Part shown: positions 45,495-53,767 of the stretch, one piece after another
Layout: every line of letters begins with the position of its first letter
Numbering within the stretch: position 1 is the first letter of the stretch
Source: Methylocystis sp. H62
GTDB taxonomy: Bacteria > Pseudomonadota > Alphaproteobacteria > Rhizobiales > Beijerinckiaceae
Direction of reading: 5' to 3'
Assembly: GCF_015709515.1 (NCBI RefSeq)
Contig: NZ_JADNQZ010000053.1
Location: 124,001 to 188,000 of the forward strand
DNA: 64,000 nt
Notes under the pieces: generated by a model
Told to the model about the DNA's origin: nothing
What the model saw: only the letters and a program-made list of their open reading frames with translations
Databases searched by the model: none
Made by a program: the position numbers and the translations under genes

Positions 45495-47495
45495 TCAATT
45501 CCGCGCACCTGCCTTTACGGAGCGCGCGCCTTCTCTCGCCTTGCGATCGAAGTCGTCGCGACGCTTCTCGAAGAGGAGCGTCAGAAAGATGAACCCGACG
45601 ATCGTCACGACGAATCCCGCGAGCAGCGCCCAAAAGGGCGCGACGCCATTGGCCAAGGGCTTCGCCACGCCGAGCCAGGCGCCGTAACTCCAACAGGCGG
45701 CGCTGATTGAGGATGCGAGCAACATCGGTCCTCTTTCGCCTCGCTGGAATTTCGGCAAGGCGAAACGACGCATGGTTTGCGTCGCAGCGAGCCAGACGCA
45801 AATCAGCGTCCCTTTGGCCCACAGTTTGGGGTTTGTGAGATAATTGAGGCCGGAAAGCGCGATTCCAAGTCCGATGATCGCGAAGCCAGACGCCCACAAT
45901 TGCCAGTCGGCCGACCGGATGATCCGCGCCCAACGAGATTCGTAGCCGCCGAAGAACAAGGACCGATAGGCGTCGACGACGTGAACGCCGCCGCCGGCGA
46001 AGGCGAAAGCGTGCCAAAGCGCGGCGAAGGACAGCAGGATTTTCGGCGCGAGCGAATCATCGACGGCGACTTGCGACGCCGTGCTTTCTTTCACGACCGT
46101 CAGCGTCTGCGCCGCCGCCGGAGATGCGCCGATCAGGAACAACAGCACGCCTGCCGCCATGCAGAGGGCCAATGTGCGTGGGACGCCAAGATCGAAACGA
46201 AACAGCGCGAGCGCCGCGCCGATCGCCAGCAAAAGCGCCAGAGGATCGACGCTCGAAGGCGTGGGAACTTCGAAGGAGAAGCCGAGGCCTTGAACCAGAG
46301 CGACCTCGCGAAACAGCGCGTGGATCGAAAACCAGAGCGCGAGATTGAGAATGACGCCGACGACGGCCGCCGTGATCGTCGTCAGCGCTCCGGCGAGCGC
46401 CTTGTCGCCGCGCAGCTTTTCGACATAGGGCGCGCCGAGAAAAATCCATAAAAAGCAGGGAGCGAATGTCACCCATGTCGTCAGCAGGCCGCCGAGCGCG
46501 CCGGCGAGGAGCGGCGGCAGGACGCCAGGTTGCCGATAGGCGGCAAGAAACCCTACGAATTGCAGCACCATCACCAAGGGGCCGGGCGTGGTTTCGGCCA
46601 TGCCGAGGCCATCGAGCATCTCGCCGGAACGCAGCCAGTGGAAATTGTCCACCGCTTGCTGCGCGACATAGGCAAGCACCGCATAGGCGCCGCCGAAGGT
46701 CACCATGGCCATCTTGCTGAAAAAGACGGCGATCTGGCTAAAGACATTGTCGGGACCGAACGCCAGCAAGAGGGCCGCGACGGGGACGAGCCATAGCAAC
46801 AGCCAAACGCTCGCGATTTTCAATGGATACGGGGTTGATGGCCTCGCATGGCGGGGGAGCGTATCGCCGAGCAGGCTGTCGCCGTCCGTATCCTTCGCCG
46901 CTCCGCGGTCGCCGCTGGAAAATTGCGTCAAATGCGCCCGCCCACTGAAATAGCCGATGAATCCCGCCGCGAGAATGATGAGCGGAAAGGGCGCGTCGAA
47001 AAAGAAGATCGCGACGAAGGCGGCGGCCGCCAGCCCTTGCAGCAGGCGGTTCTTCAGCGCCCGCTTTCCGATCCGGGTCACCGCCTGGACGACAATCGCC
47101 AGCACGGCGGCCTTGAGACCGAAAAACGCCGCGACGACAAACCCCACCTTGCCAAACAGCGCATAGACGACAGAGAGCGTCATGATCGCCGCCGCTCCCG
47201 GCAGCACAAACAGCCCACCGGCCATGACGCCGCCGAACGTTCCATGCATTAGCCAGCCGACATAGGTCGCGAGCTGTTGCGCCTCGGGGCCGGGCAGCAA
47301 CATGCAATAGTTGAGCGCGTGCAGAAATCGGCTTTCCGACAGCCAGCGCCTTTCCTCGACCAGAACCTTGTGCATCAGCGCGATTTGTCCGGCGGGCCCG
47401 CCGAAACTCAGCAAGGCGATCCGCGCCCAGACACCGAAGGCTTCGCGCGGAGAGACGCCATGATCCGCGTCTTGGACTTTCACCGGCGCGTTCAT
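45495..47495 (-). CDS. chrA: Chromate transporter ChrA with extra C-terminal membrane domain
   Basis: A 666-residue protein. The first 430 residues are a full two-domain CHR transporter: FGVWARIALLSFGGPAGQIA, LNYCMLLPGPEAQQLATYVGW, then the second half FFSKMAMVTFGGAYAVLAYV and GMAETTPGPLVMVLQFVGF. It exports chromate from the cytoplasm. Unlike usual ChrA (about 400-450 residues) it continues with a further 230 residues including KILLSFAALWHAFAFAGGG and several more membrane helices. The ATG at 47495 overlaps the chrB stop by four bases. Confidence 0.92.
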   Translation of the reverse strand: MNAPVKVQDADHGVSPREAFGVWARIALLSFGGPAGQIALMHKVLVEERRWLSESRFLHALNYCMLLPGPEAQQLATYVGWLMHGTFGGVMAGGLFVLPGAAAIMTLSVVYALFGKVGFVVAAFFGLKAAVLAIVVQAVTRIGKRALKNRLLQGLAAAAFVAIFFFDAPFPLIILAAGFIGYFSGRAHLTQFSSGDRGAAKDTDGDSLLGDTLPRHARPSTPYPLKIASVWLLLWLVPVAALLLAFGPDNVFSQIAVFFSKMAMVTFGGAYAVLAYVAQQAVDNFHWLRSGEMLDGLGMAETTPGPLVMVLQFVGFLAAYRQPGVLPPLLAGALGGLLTTWVTFAPCFLWIFLGAPYVEKLRGDKALAGALTTITAAVVGVILNLALWFSIHALFREVALVQGLGFSFEVPTPSSVDPLALLLAIGAALALFRFDLGVPRTLALCMAAGVLLFLIGASPAAAQTLTVVKESTASQVAVDDSLAPKILLSFAALWHAFAFAGGGVHVVDAYRSLFFGGYESRWARIIRSADWQLWASGFAIIGLGIALSGLNYLTNPKLWAKGTLICVWLAATQTMRRFALPKFQRGERGPMLLASSISAACWSYGAWLGVAKPLANGVAPFWALLAGFVVTIVGFIFLTLLFEKRRDDFDRKAREGARSVKAGARN

Positions 47496-48319
47496 GGCGC
47501 TTTCCCCGCCTTGGTCGCGGGCCAGCTGTGCGGCTCGTCCGTGGCGTCGCGTTGCCAACGATAAAAGGCGTCGTAGAGGCGCATTCCGCCTTCGAGCTGT
47601 TCGAGATCGTCGGTATACGTGCGAGAGAGGCCGAGCGACGCGGCCAGCAGGCCCGCCGCTTCCGGGGCGAGATCGAGCCGCGCCGTGTCGGCGCCGCGAA
47701 CGATCACGGCGAGCTTTCGCAGGGGTTCAATTTCAAGGTCCCACTCGTCGAGCATCGTATCGAAGGTGCAGCGCTCGCCGCGATGGCTCCAGAATGCGCC
47801 GTCGATATCGAAGGGCGTGGCGGAAAAGCGTTCCGCCACGCCTTGAACGTCCGCCGCCGAGACGAACAGAAACACGGCGTTTGGATCGACGAAGCGTCGA
47901 ATGAGCCAGGGACAGGCGATGCGATCGACCTTCGGACGCGAACGCGTGACCCAGACCGTTCGTCCCCGCGCGTCGCGGGGCGGCAGTTTCGCCCCCGGGA
48001 CAAGCGGCCGCTTCGCCTGCGCCCATTCGAAATGGCCGCCGGTCAGGAGATCGGCGGACGAGGCGCGGGCGCATCTCAGCCATGCCGCGACGCCAGCCCC
48101 GAGAGCGCCGCCATCCTGATCAATGACGACCACAGCGCGCTCGGCGAACGCGCCGCTCCATTGCCCGACGGAATCCGCCGCGCACCGAACGGCGCCGGGA
48201 ATGAAGCGCGGATCTGCTCTCCATTCGTCGTCGACGCGAACGTCGATCAGCGTGGGGCAGTGGGCGACGCCGATGAGACGCGCGAGCTTTTCAGGAGAGA
48301 TCGTGTTGATCGACGACAT
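47492..48319 (-). CDS. chrB: Chromate resistance protein ChrB with rhodanese-like N-terminus
   Basis: A 275-residue protein. Residues 1-105 resemble a rhodanese domain without a clear active-site Cys (SPEKLARLIGVAHCPTLIDVR, AERAVVVIDQDGGALG). The remainder is the ChrB domain: WVTRSRPKVDRIACPWLIRR, NAVFLFVSAADVQ, SHRGERCTFDTMLDEW. ChrB is a chromate-responsive regulator or accessory protein of the operon. The ATG at 48319 begins the domain. Operon order chrB-chrA-SOD with overlaps. Confidence 0.9.
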   Translation of the reverse strand: MSSINTISPEKLARLIGVAHCPTLIDVRVDDEWRADPRFIPGAVRCAADSVGQWSGAFAERAVVVIDQDGGALGAGVAAWLRCARASSADLLTGGHFEWAQAKRPLVPGAKLPPRDARGRTVWVTRSRPKVDRIACPWLIRRFVDPNAVFLFVSAADVQGVAERFSATPFDIDGAFWSHRGERCTFDTMLDEWDLEIEPLRKLAVIVRGADTARLDLAPEAAGLLAASLGLSRTYTDDLEQLEGGMRLYDAFYRWQRDATDEPHSWPATKAGKAP

Positions 48320-48511
48320 GATGCGCCCTTGGTGGAAAAATCCCCGGACGCGATTCTTGGGCATGTCGCCTCGTGGGGAGATCGCTTCCCCATGGGGCGT
48401 AGAATACACCGATCGCGGTCCCCGATGTCAACAGCACGCGCGGCGGCGGCGCGTGAAACGCCGCCCTGCAAGCCAGCGACTTGCTCGCTCAAACCGACGC
48501 ATCGACCTAAA

Positions 48512-48817
48512 ATGTCCAGCTTGAAGATCGTCTTCGCCGCTGCCGCGCTACTGATGGCGGCGAACGGCGCGTTCGCCGATCCTCTCATTCGAGGCGTCAA
48601 GGCGAGGAGGACGCATACATCGCCGCCGCCGGCTCAAGCCGCCGACAACGGCCATTACGTCCCGTATGTGGTCGGCGTCGACGGCAAGAAATATCCGATC
48701 ATGGAAATTCCTGGGAGCGTGACAGTCATTCCACGACAGGTCATCGACGATCAGCAAGCCACGACGCTCGGCGACGCCTTGAGAAATGTTTCAGGCGTCA
48801 CAGTCCGCGGCCGCTGA
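48512..48817 (+). pseudogene. TonB-dependent receptor, N-terminal fragment
   Basis: A 101-residue frame with a signal peptide (KIVFAAAALLMAANGAFA) and the start of a plug domain: EIPGSVTVIPRQVIDDQQAT, TLGDALRNVSGVTVRGR. It then stops, where a real siderophore-type receptor would continue for about 600 residues. No barrel sequence follows. A remnant beside the inserted chromate genes. Confidence 0.8.
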
Positions 48818-48965
48818 TACGAAGCCCTCCCAAGGCTTGCGCCTTGTTCCCTATCCAATGCACTGCGCACGATTTGCGGTGCTACCAGGTCGCTGGGATT
48901 CCACTCGCCACCACTATGGCGGTGGTGGGAGGCGCGACCGTTCGACTTTTGTCACGGAGATCCGC

Positions 48966-49442
48966 ATGCTAATCTTCGGCATCGTGTTCAACGGTATCGG
49001 CCTCGGATTTTTCTGTTGGCTGCTGTTCGCGCTTGCAACCCATGCGCTGCCGGTCTTCGTCGCCGTCACGATTGGTCTTGCCGCATTTCACGGCGGCGCG
49101 GGTCCGGCGGGCGCGATTATGGTCGCCCTGGTCTGTGGCGTCGTCAACCTCTTTGTTGGTCAAATTGCGTTCGCGACGGCGCGCTCGCCGCTGATCCGCG
49201 CGGCAATCGCGACGCTTTTCGCCGCGCCGGCTGTCGTCGCGGGCTATCACGCAACTCTTGGCCTCGGCCGCTTGGGAACGTCATCGCACGTTTGGCAACT
49301 GACCTTTGCCGTCATCGGCGCGATCGTTGTTGGCGCAACGGCTTGGGCGCGCATCAGCCTCTACGCCACTGCCAACTTCGAACAGCGGCTCGCGGCAAGC
49401 CTGGATCATGTCCCCCGCATGCCGGCAATCAGGAATCGGTAA
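48966..49442 (+). CDS. Hypothetical membrane protein of the element
   Basis: A 158-residue protein with about four membrane helices (IFGIVFNGIGLGFFCWLLFAL, ALPVFVAVTIGLAAFHGG, AIMVALVCGVVNLFVGQIAFA, QLTFAVIGAIVVGATAW). Family unknown to me. A GGAG motif lies seven bases before the ATG. The position before DUF736 suggests it belongs to the ICE rather than the chromate insert. Confidence 0.7.
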   Translation: MLIFGIVFNGIGLGFFCWLLFALATHALPVFVAVTIGLAAFHGGAGPAGAIMVALVCGVVNLFVGQIAFATARSPLIRAAIATLFAAPAVVAGYHATLGLGRLGTSSHVWQLTFAVIGAIVVGATAWARISLYATANFEQRLAASLDHVPRMPAIRNR

Positions 49443-49999
49443 GCTCGCCGCAACTCTTCTCCTGAACGCAGATCCCGGCGAAATCTCATCCGCGAATGCG
49501 ACGCCGAAGATTTGCGACGCTCGGCGACGTTTTCACCGGGCGGACCCCTTCGGAGACTCACGAAGAGCGCCGTGACAGGCGTTCGAGTCGTTGTCCGTCA
49601 GGAACCCGGCGATTCGCCGCCCCGCCATTTGCTTCCGATTGCTTCTTTTCCTTCGCCTCGAGCGACAGACTTCTTGCGCAGGTGTTTGCGCCAGCGCCAC
49701 TTCTCCTTGTTGACGATGCTGTCCGAACCAATGCGACCATTGCAGCCTCTCTTTTGGCTTGATCTGGCCGAAGGACGGCTGCGCCTCGATCGCCTGAGAC
49801 GCAACGGCGGAACTGCGACTTTCTTCCCCTGACGCCTTCGGCGTCATTCCTCGCGGTACAAGAAACTCGCTTTTCCGCCGTCCTCCGCTCTGCTTCGGCC
49901 CGTGGGCGGGTGCGTCGCCGATCGCCTTCGTCCTGTTGATCGCCATCGAGGCCGCGATGGGCGCGGGCTCGAAGACAGAAAATCTTGAGGAGAACCACC
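49443..49999. other. Gene-free stretch with leader motif before DUF736
   Basis: No supported gene in 557 bases. It includes a hairpin TGACGCC/GGCGTCA at 49831-49847 and the motif TTCCGCCGTCCTCCGCTCTG with TTCGGCCC at 49873-49901, parallel to the leader of the DUF2493 gene. A ribosome site (TTGAGGAGA) precedes the DUF736 start. Confidence 0.5.
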
Positions 50000-50323
50000 A
50001 TGGCGAACATCGGCTCATTCAAAAAGTCCGGCAACGAGTTCCAGGGCGAGATCGTGACGCTCAGCGTCCAAGCCAGAGGCGTCCGCATCGTCCCCGAAGC
50101 CAACCGGACCAACGACAACGCGCCGAGCCACCGCGTGTATATCGGTCGAGTCGAGGTGGGAGCCGCGTGGTCGAAACGTTCGACCGAAGGCCGCGATTAT
50201 CTCTCGGTCAAACTCGACGATCCGAGCTTCAACGCTGCGATCTACGCCAACCTCTTCGACGACGAAGACGGCGAATGTTACACCCTCATTTGGTCGCGCG
50301 GGCGCAAGGCCAACGGCGACTGA
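50000..50323 (+). CDS. DUF736 protein
   Basis: A 107-residue DUF736 protein: ANIGSFKKSGNEFQGEIVTL, VRIVPEANRTNDNAPSHRVY, GAAWSKRSTEGRDYLSVKLD, IYANLFDDEDGECYTLIWSR. The family is very common on alphaproteobacterial plasmids and ICEs; its function is unknown, though a single-stranded-DNA-binding-like fold has been suggested for similar small proteins. The ATG at 50000 has a strong GAGGAG site. Confidence 0.93.
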   Translation: MANIGSFKKSGNEFQGEIVTLSVQARGVRIVPEANRTNDNAPSHRVYIGRVEVGAAWSKRSTEGRDYLSVKLDDPSFNAAIYANLFDDEDGECYTLIWSRGRKANGD

Positions 50324-50336
50324 ACGAACCGCCGCC

Positions 50337-50368
50337 AAAGTCCCGTCCGAGACATCGGGCGGGGCTTT
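50337..50368 (+). terminator. Terminator after DUF736
   Basis: A 13-bp stem (AAAGTCCCGTCCG with CGGGCGGGGCTTT, two G-T pairs, six-base loop) followed by CGTTTG. It ends the DUF736 transcript before the convergent XRE gene. Confidence 0.8.
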
Positions 50369-50463
50369 CGTTTGCGTGCTGCCTGGCCCCGCTTTTCACG
50401 CGCTCCAGCTCGCATGACATTGCAAGGCCAGAGAAATTAAAAAAAATGTTCTGCGCGCGCCGT

Positions 50464-50844
50464 TCACAATCCACGCATTTTCTGCTTTCGGGATTTCGAC
50501 GGAGTCTCCGCGCCACGTTGGTTCGACTTGACCGAACGCTTCTTGTCGCCTGCGCCATCCGCGACCTTGTCGCCGTCGCCCAAGACCCCTTCGCCTTTTG
50601 CGGCTGAGGTCGCGCCAGCGACTCTTGCGGTTCGAGCCGGCTTGCGAAGCAGATCGGCAGCTTCGAGACCGAGCTCCCGAGCCAGCCGATCGACGACGTC
50701 GATGCTGGCTGCATAAACGCGTCGTTCAATCGAGCTGATATAGGTGCGATCGATTTCCGCCCTATGGGCGAGTTCCTCCTGTGACAGGCGTTGCGCCTGC
50801 CGACATTTCCTCAGGTTGAGCGCCAAAACCTCCCGAATGTCCAT
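50464..50844 (-). CDS. XRE-family regulator, QseC-like by position
   Basis: A 126-residue regulator with a HTH_3 domain in residues 1-70: NLRKCRQAQRLSQEELAHRA, IDRTYISSIERRVYAASIDV, LARELGLEAADLL. The C-terminal 50 residues are basic and low complexity. It is divergent from the small DUF2285-like gene at 51095, the same layout as qseC and qseM on ICEMlSymR7A, where QseC represses qseM and controls itself. The homology to QseC itself is inferred from this layout. Confidence 0.8.
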   Translation of the reverse strand: MDIREVLALNLRKCRQAQRLSQEELAHRAEIDRTYISSIERRVYAASIDVVDRLARELGLEAADLLRKPARTARVAGATSAAKGEGVLGDGDKVADGAGDKKRSVKSNQRGAETPSKSRKQKMRGL

Positions 50845-50867
50845 GAACGCGAGAGGAACGACTTGTC

Positions 50868-50891
50868 GAGTATTCTACCACGGAGTATTCT
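50868..50891. promoter_or_regulatory. Paired operator-like repeats in divergent promoter region
   Basis: GAGTATTCT occurs at 50868-50876 and 50883-50891, 15 bases apart, 24 bases upstream of the XRE start codon. The 250-base gap between the XRE gene and the qseM-like gene holds both promoters, and the repeats are the most obvious binding-site candidate. Confidence 0.5.
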
Positions 50892-51094
50892 CTACAAACT
50901 ATCGGCGACAGGACCGAAATCTTATGTTCTCGGCGGCGAGTCGCTTCGATTCATTTTTCCGTCGGCGTCAAGAACATGGCTCGGCGACGAGCGAGCACAG
51001 CCGGACGGATTTCGGACGCCGAATTCGGCAGTGCGTCGACGCATTCAGGCCGCATTTGTTAACTTACGGCAAACTTTCTGCATAGAATGTCAAC

Positions 51095-51397
51095 GTGGCG
51101 GCGAGTCGTTTGAGGAATGCTAAATCCGTGGACCCTGCAAATTCCCATCCGATTGCCGACGCCGCTCCTTCCGACGAGCATGTCACCGACTACGACCGTG
51201 TTCATTTCAAAGTTTACTTGAGGATGCTCGACGCAGCCAAGGAAGGGGCGGCATGGGAGGAAGTCTCAAGCATTCTGCTCGGCATCGACCCGCTTCGCGA
51301 ACCCGTCCGAGCCAAACACGCTTATGAAACGCATCTTGCTCGCGCGCGATGGCTGGCGAACGAGGGATATAAGGATTTACTGGCAGGTCCCGCCTGA
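51095..51397 (+). CDS. Small DUF2285-like protein, QseM-like antiactivator candidate
   Basis: A 100-residue protein (GTG start; GTG 51128 is an alternative). The core reads DYDRVHFKVYLRMLDAAKEG, WEEVSSILLGIDPLREP, AYETHLARARWLANEGYKDLL, a pattern of the short DUF2285-like proteins of Hyphomicrobiales ICEs. On ICEMlSymR7A the protein in this place, QseM, blocks the transfer activators TraR and FseA. The divergent XRE gene and the FseA-like pair downstream support that role. Confidence 0.72.
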   Translation: MAASRLRNAKSVDPANSHPIADAAPSDEHVTDYDRVHFKVYLRMLDAAKEGAAWEEVSSILLGIDPLREPVRAKHAYETHLARARWLANEGYKDLLAGPA

Positions 51398-51409
51398 CAG
51401 GTTTCAGCC

Positions 51410-51439
51410 GAAGCGCTCCTTTGGGGCCAGGAGCGCTTC
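51410..51439 (+). terminator. Stem-loop after the qseM-like gene
   Basis: A perfect 11-bp inverted repeat (GAAGCGCTCCT and AGGAGCGCTTC, eight-base loop) 13 bases after the stop. It lacks a T-run on either strand, so it may be a weak or factor-assisted terminator or an mRNA-end structure. Confidence 0.5.
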
Positions 51440-51642
51440 AAGGCGCGCACCGCTGCTTGTCCCCACACTCAGCGCCACGGCGTGACCGATGGCAATCTTC
51501 GAAATTTCTCTCTGCGTCAATGTGCGGCAATTGGGCGCCTGAACCCGGCATGACGTTATGCCTGCCAAAAAATCCAGGGCCGCGGGTTATCGACAAGATT
51601 TTCTCGATACTGAAGCTCGGCCACTCTTTCGCGAGAAAATCC

Positions 51643-51858
51643 ATGATCGATGCGGATTGGCGCTCTCCGGGCGCATATGACTATTTGGACAATTTGAACT
51701 GGCCCTCCATCGCTTGGGAATGCTTACGGCGCGACAAAGAATATCACGCCGACTACGCCAACTCTCGATTTCGAGCCGCTATGGACGCCGGCGTCGCCGG
51801 CGCCCAGCGGCGCTGGGGGTTGCGATTTCGCGGTAGACCCTACGCTCGGCGCGAATGA
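51643..51858 (+). CDS. DUF6499 protein (Msi172-like), 5' part of split fseA-like gene
   Basis: A 71-residue frame: DADWRSPGAYDYLDNLNWPS, IAWECLRRDKEYHADY, AGVAGAQRRWG, then an Arg-rich tail unlike a normal domain end. Its zero-frame stop is at 51856. From 51821 the +1 frame is open into the DUF2285 gene with natural protein sequence (CDFAVDPTLGANEADIFWLP), so the full protein is made only if ribosomes shift +1. On ICEMlSymR7A the equivalent pair msi172-msi171 is joined by a programmed +1 frameshift to give FseA, the activator of rdfS. Confidence 0.8.
   Translation: MIDADWRSPGAYDYLDNLNWPSIAWECLRRDKEYHADYANSRFRAAMDAGVAGAQRRWGLRFRGRPYARRE
51811..51826 (+). other. Proposed +1 frameshift site in the fseA-like gene
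   Basis: Zero-frame codons here are CGC TGG GGG TTG CGA. Skipping T51820 after GGG gives GGG TGC GAT TTC, which continues as the DUF2285 protein. The run of five G followed by TT is a plausible slip point. The exact shift codon is inferred. Confidence 0.55.
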
Positions 51859-51907
51859 AGCCGATATTTTCTGGCTTCCCGAAGCGCGCGCGAGCGCCGT
51901 CATTCTT

Positions 51908-52384
51908 GTGCCAAGTCCAACAAATGCCGGCGAGTTGAGATTCTCGCCGTCGGATTGGCCAGACCTGCATACGCGGCTGCGCGTGAATGACGGCGAACAC
52001 CTCATCGTCGGAACAGGCCGCAACCAATATCAACTGTGGCTACCCGATCCGCCGCGCGAGGGAGAACCGCTCGCGGCCGTCGTTCCGCAGGACAAGACGG
52101 CGCTGCATCGCGCCGAGGCGGCGATGCATTTCTGGCGCTTCACGAGGGGCCATGCGAAACCGGCTGCAGCCTTGCGTGACGTCCGCCTCGTCAACACGCT
52201 CCGTGCGCTCGACGGCCATTTGAGCGGCGCGTCCTACCGCGTCATCGCCGAATGCCTGTTCGGATCGGCGCGAGTCGACGCCGAGCCGTGGAAATCCTCG
52301 TCCGTTCGCGACGCGACAATTCGACTCGTGCGCAATGGCGTGGCGCTGATGCGCGGCGGCTATCGCAAATTCCTGCGCAAATAG
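51908..52384 (+). CDS. DUF2285 protein (Msi171-like), 3' part of split fseA-like gene
   Basis: From the first in-frame GTG this is 158 residues; the open frame extends upstream to 51821 and beyond as the continuation of DUF6499. The DUF2285 domain has FWRFTRGHAKPAAALRDVRL, LVNTLRALDGHLSGASYRVI, AECLFGSARVDAEPWKSSSV, IRLVRNGVALMRGGYRKFL, a helix-turn-helix-like end. Whether the GTG is ever used alone is unknown. The following 156 bases hold no gene. Confidence 0.85.
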   Translation: MPSPTNAGELRFSPSDWPDLHTRLRVNDGEHLIVGTGRNQYQLWLPDPPREGEPLAAVVPQDKTALHRAEAAMHFWRFTRGHAKPAAALRDVRLVNTLRALDGHLSGASYRVIAECLFGSARVDAEPWKSSSVRDATIRLVRNGVALMRGGYRKFLRK

Positions 52385-52540
52385 CCGTCGGCTTCAATTG
52401 CGGCGCCGCTTCGCGCATTCGGGGGTGGCGAAATTCGCCTCCCAATCTTCGCCATCCCCCCTGCCGGAATTTCTTCGCCAAAGTGATCGACGACAGCCGC
52501 CGATGTTCGGTGGCGCGCCTCGACTCGCCAAGGCTCGCCG

Positions 52541-52825
52541 ATGTCCGCCGCCATGACCGATCTGCCGCCACGCTTTCTGCGCACGCCCGAAGCCGCGCGT
52601 TTTCTGGGGCTATCCGGCCGAACTCTGGAAAAGCACCGCACTTACGGCACGGGGCCGCTCTACTCGAAACTTGGCGGCCGCGTCGTCTATCGACTTGAGG
52701 ATTTGCAGGCCTGGGCGGCGCGCGGCGCCAAAGCGTCGACCTCCGATCCGGGGGTCGGAACGGTGCTGCCGGCGAGACGCCAAGCGCCGAACGGCGCCGC
52801 CGCCACGCTTCCCGATCGCCGTTGA
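52541..52825 (+). CDS. AlpA/MerR-like helix-turn-helix excisionase, RdfS-like
   Basis: A 94-residue protein: PPRFLRTPEAARFLGLSGRT, LEKHRTYGTGPLYSKLGGRV, VYRLEDLQAWAARG, the winged-helix fold of excisionases. On ICEMlSym the gene in this place, rdfS, is the recombination directionality factor driving excision and is switched on by FseA. That factor works with a tyrosine integrase there; the partner here is a serine recombinase, so the directionality role is less certain. Confidence 0.8.
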   Translation: MSAAMTDLPPRFLRTPEAARFLGLSGRTLEKHRTYGTGPLYSKLGGRVVYRLEDLQAWAARGAKASTSDPGVGTVLPARRQAPNGAAATLPDRR

Positions 52826-52838
52826 ACGGACATCGATC

Positions 52839-53762
52839 ATGTCCACGACACGGCGCCCCAGCGGCGAACTCGTTAAGCTCAGCCCGTTTCGCTGCGTCCC
52901 GGCCGATATCGCGCCGCGCGACGTGCAGGACCTCATGGCCTATCCGTTCTTCAGCCTCGCCAAATCACCACGCGTCACCCCGATCGACTTCCGCATGGGA
53001 GAGCTGAGCATTCGCGTCGACGCGACGCCCGAATATGGCATGGCGACGATCTGGGACGCCGATATTTTGATCTGGGCCGCCTCTCAGATCATCGCGGCGC
53101 GCAACGCCGGTCGCGACACGTCGCGCCTGATGCTGGCGACCCCGCGCGAAATCCTCACCTTCATCGAACGCGGAACATCGGCCCGGGATTACGATCGATT
53201 TCGAGCCGCGCTCGATCGCCTGCAGTCCACCACCATCGAAACATCGATCCGCCAGCCGACGGAACGTTGGACGCGCCGCTTTTCCTGGATCAACGAGTGG
53301 AAGGAGCGAGCCGATGCGAACGGCCGCCCTCTCGGCGTCGAACTCGTTCTGACCGATTGGTTCTATCGCGCCGTGCTCGACAAGAACCTCGTGTTGTCGA
53401 TCGACCGGGCGTATTTCGCGCTGACCGGCGGCCTCGAGCGCTGGCTCTATCGCATCGTGCGCAAGCACGGCGGGCGTCAGAAGGGCGGCTGGTCGTTCGA
53501 ACTCGATCATCTTCACCTCAAATCCGCGAGCCTGTCGCCGTTCAAGCGCTTTGCATTCGAACTGCGCGACATCGTTCGACGCCAGCCGCTGCCCGGCTAT
53601 GCGTTGATGATCGAGCGCAATTCACGCGGACGCGAGTGTTTGGTGTTCAAGCCGGCGGAGTGTGGCGCGCAGATAGATATGCGCCTTGCGCCCACCATGA
53701 AGTCGCGCAGTCCAAAATCCGTTCGCCGCAAGCCTGTGAATAACCCTGTGGATAAGCGGTGA
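52839..53762 (+). CDS. repA: Replication initiator RepA-like protein
   Basis: A 307-residue plasmid-type initiator: PRDVQDLMAYPFFSLAKSPR, WDADILIWAASQIIAARNAG, ERGTSARDYDRFRAALDRLQ, LVLSIDRAYFALTGGLERWL and FELDHLHLKSASLSPFKRFA (winged helix). The ATG at 52839 is preferred over an upstream frame overlapping the excisionase gene. Iteron-type repeats begin five bases after the stop. ICEs of this group use RepA for replication of the excised circle. Confidence 0.9.
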   Translation: MSTTRRPSGELVKLSPFRCVPADIAPRDVQDLMAYPFFSLAKSPRVTPIDFRMGELSIRVDATPEYGMATIWDADILIWAASQIIAARNAGRDTSRLMLATPREILTFIERGTSARDYDRFRAALDRLQSTTIETSIRQPTERWTRRFSWINEWKERADANGRPLGVELVLTDWFYRAVLDKNLVLSIDRAYFALTGGLERWLYRIVRKHGGRQKGGWSFELDHLHLKSASLSPFKRFAFELRDIVRRQPLPGYALMIERNSRGRECLVFKPAECGAQIDMRLAPTMKSRSPKSVRRKPVNNPVDKR

Positions 53763-53767
53763 AAACG

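Noticed and set aside
51056-51088. A sigma70-like promoter (TTGTTA ... TAGAAT) before the qseM-like gene
   Set aside because: The spacer is 21 bases, too long for a confident call.
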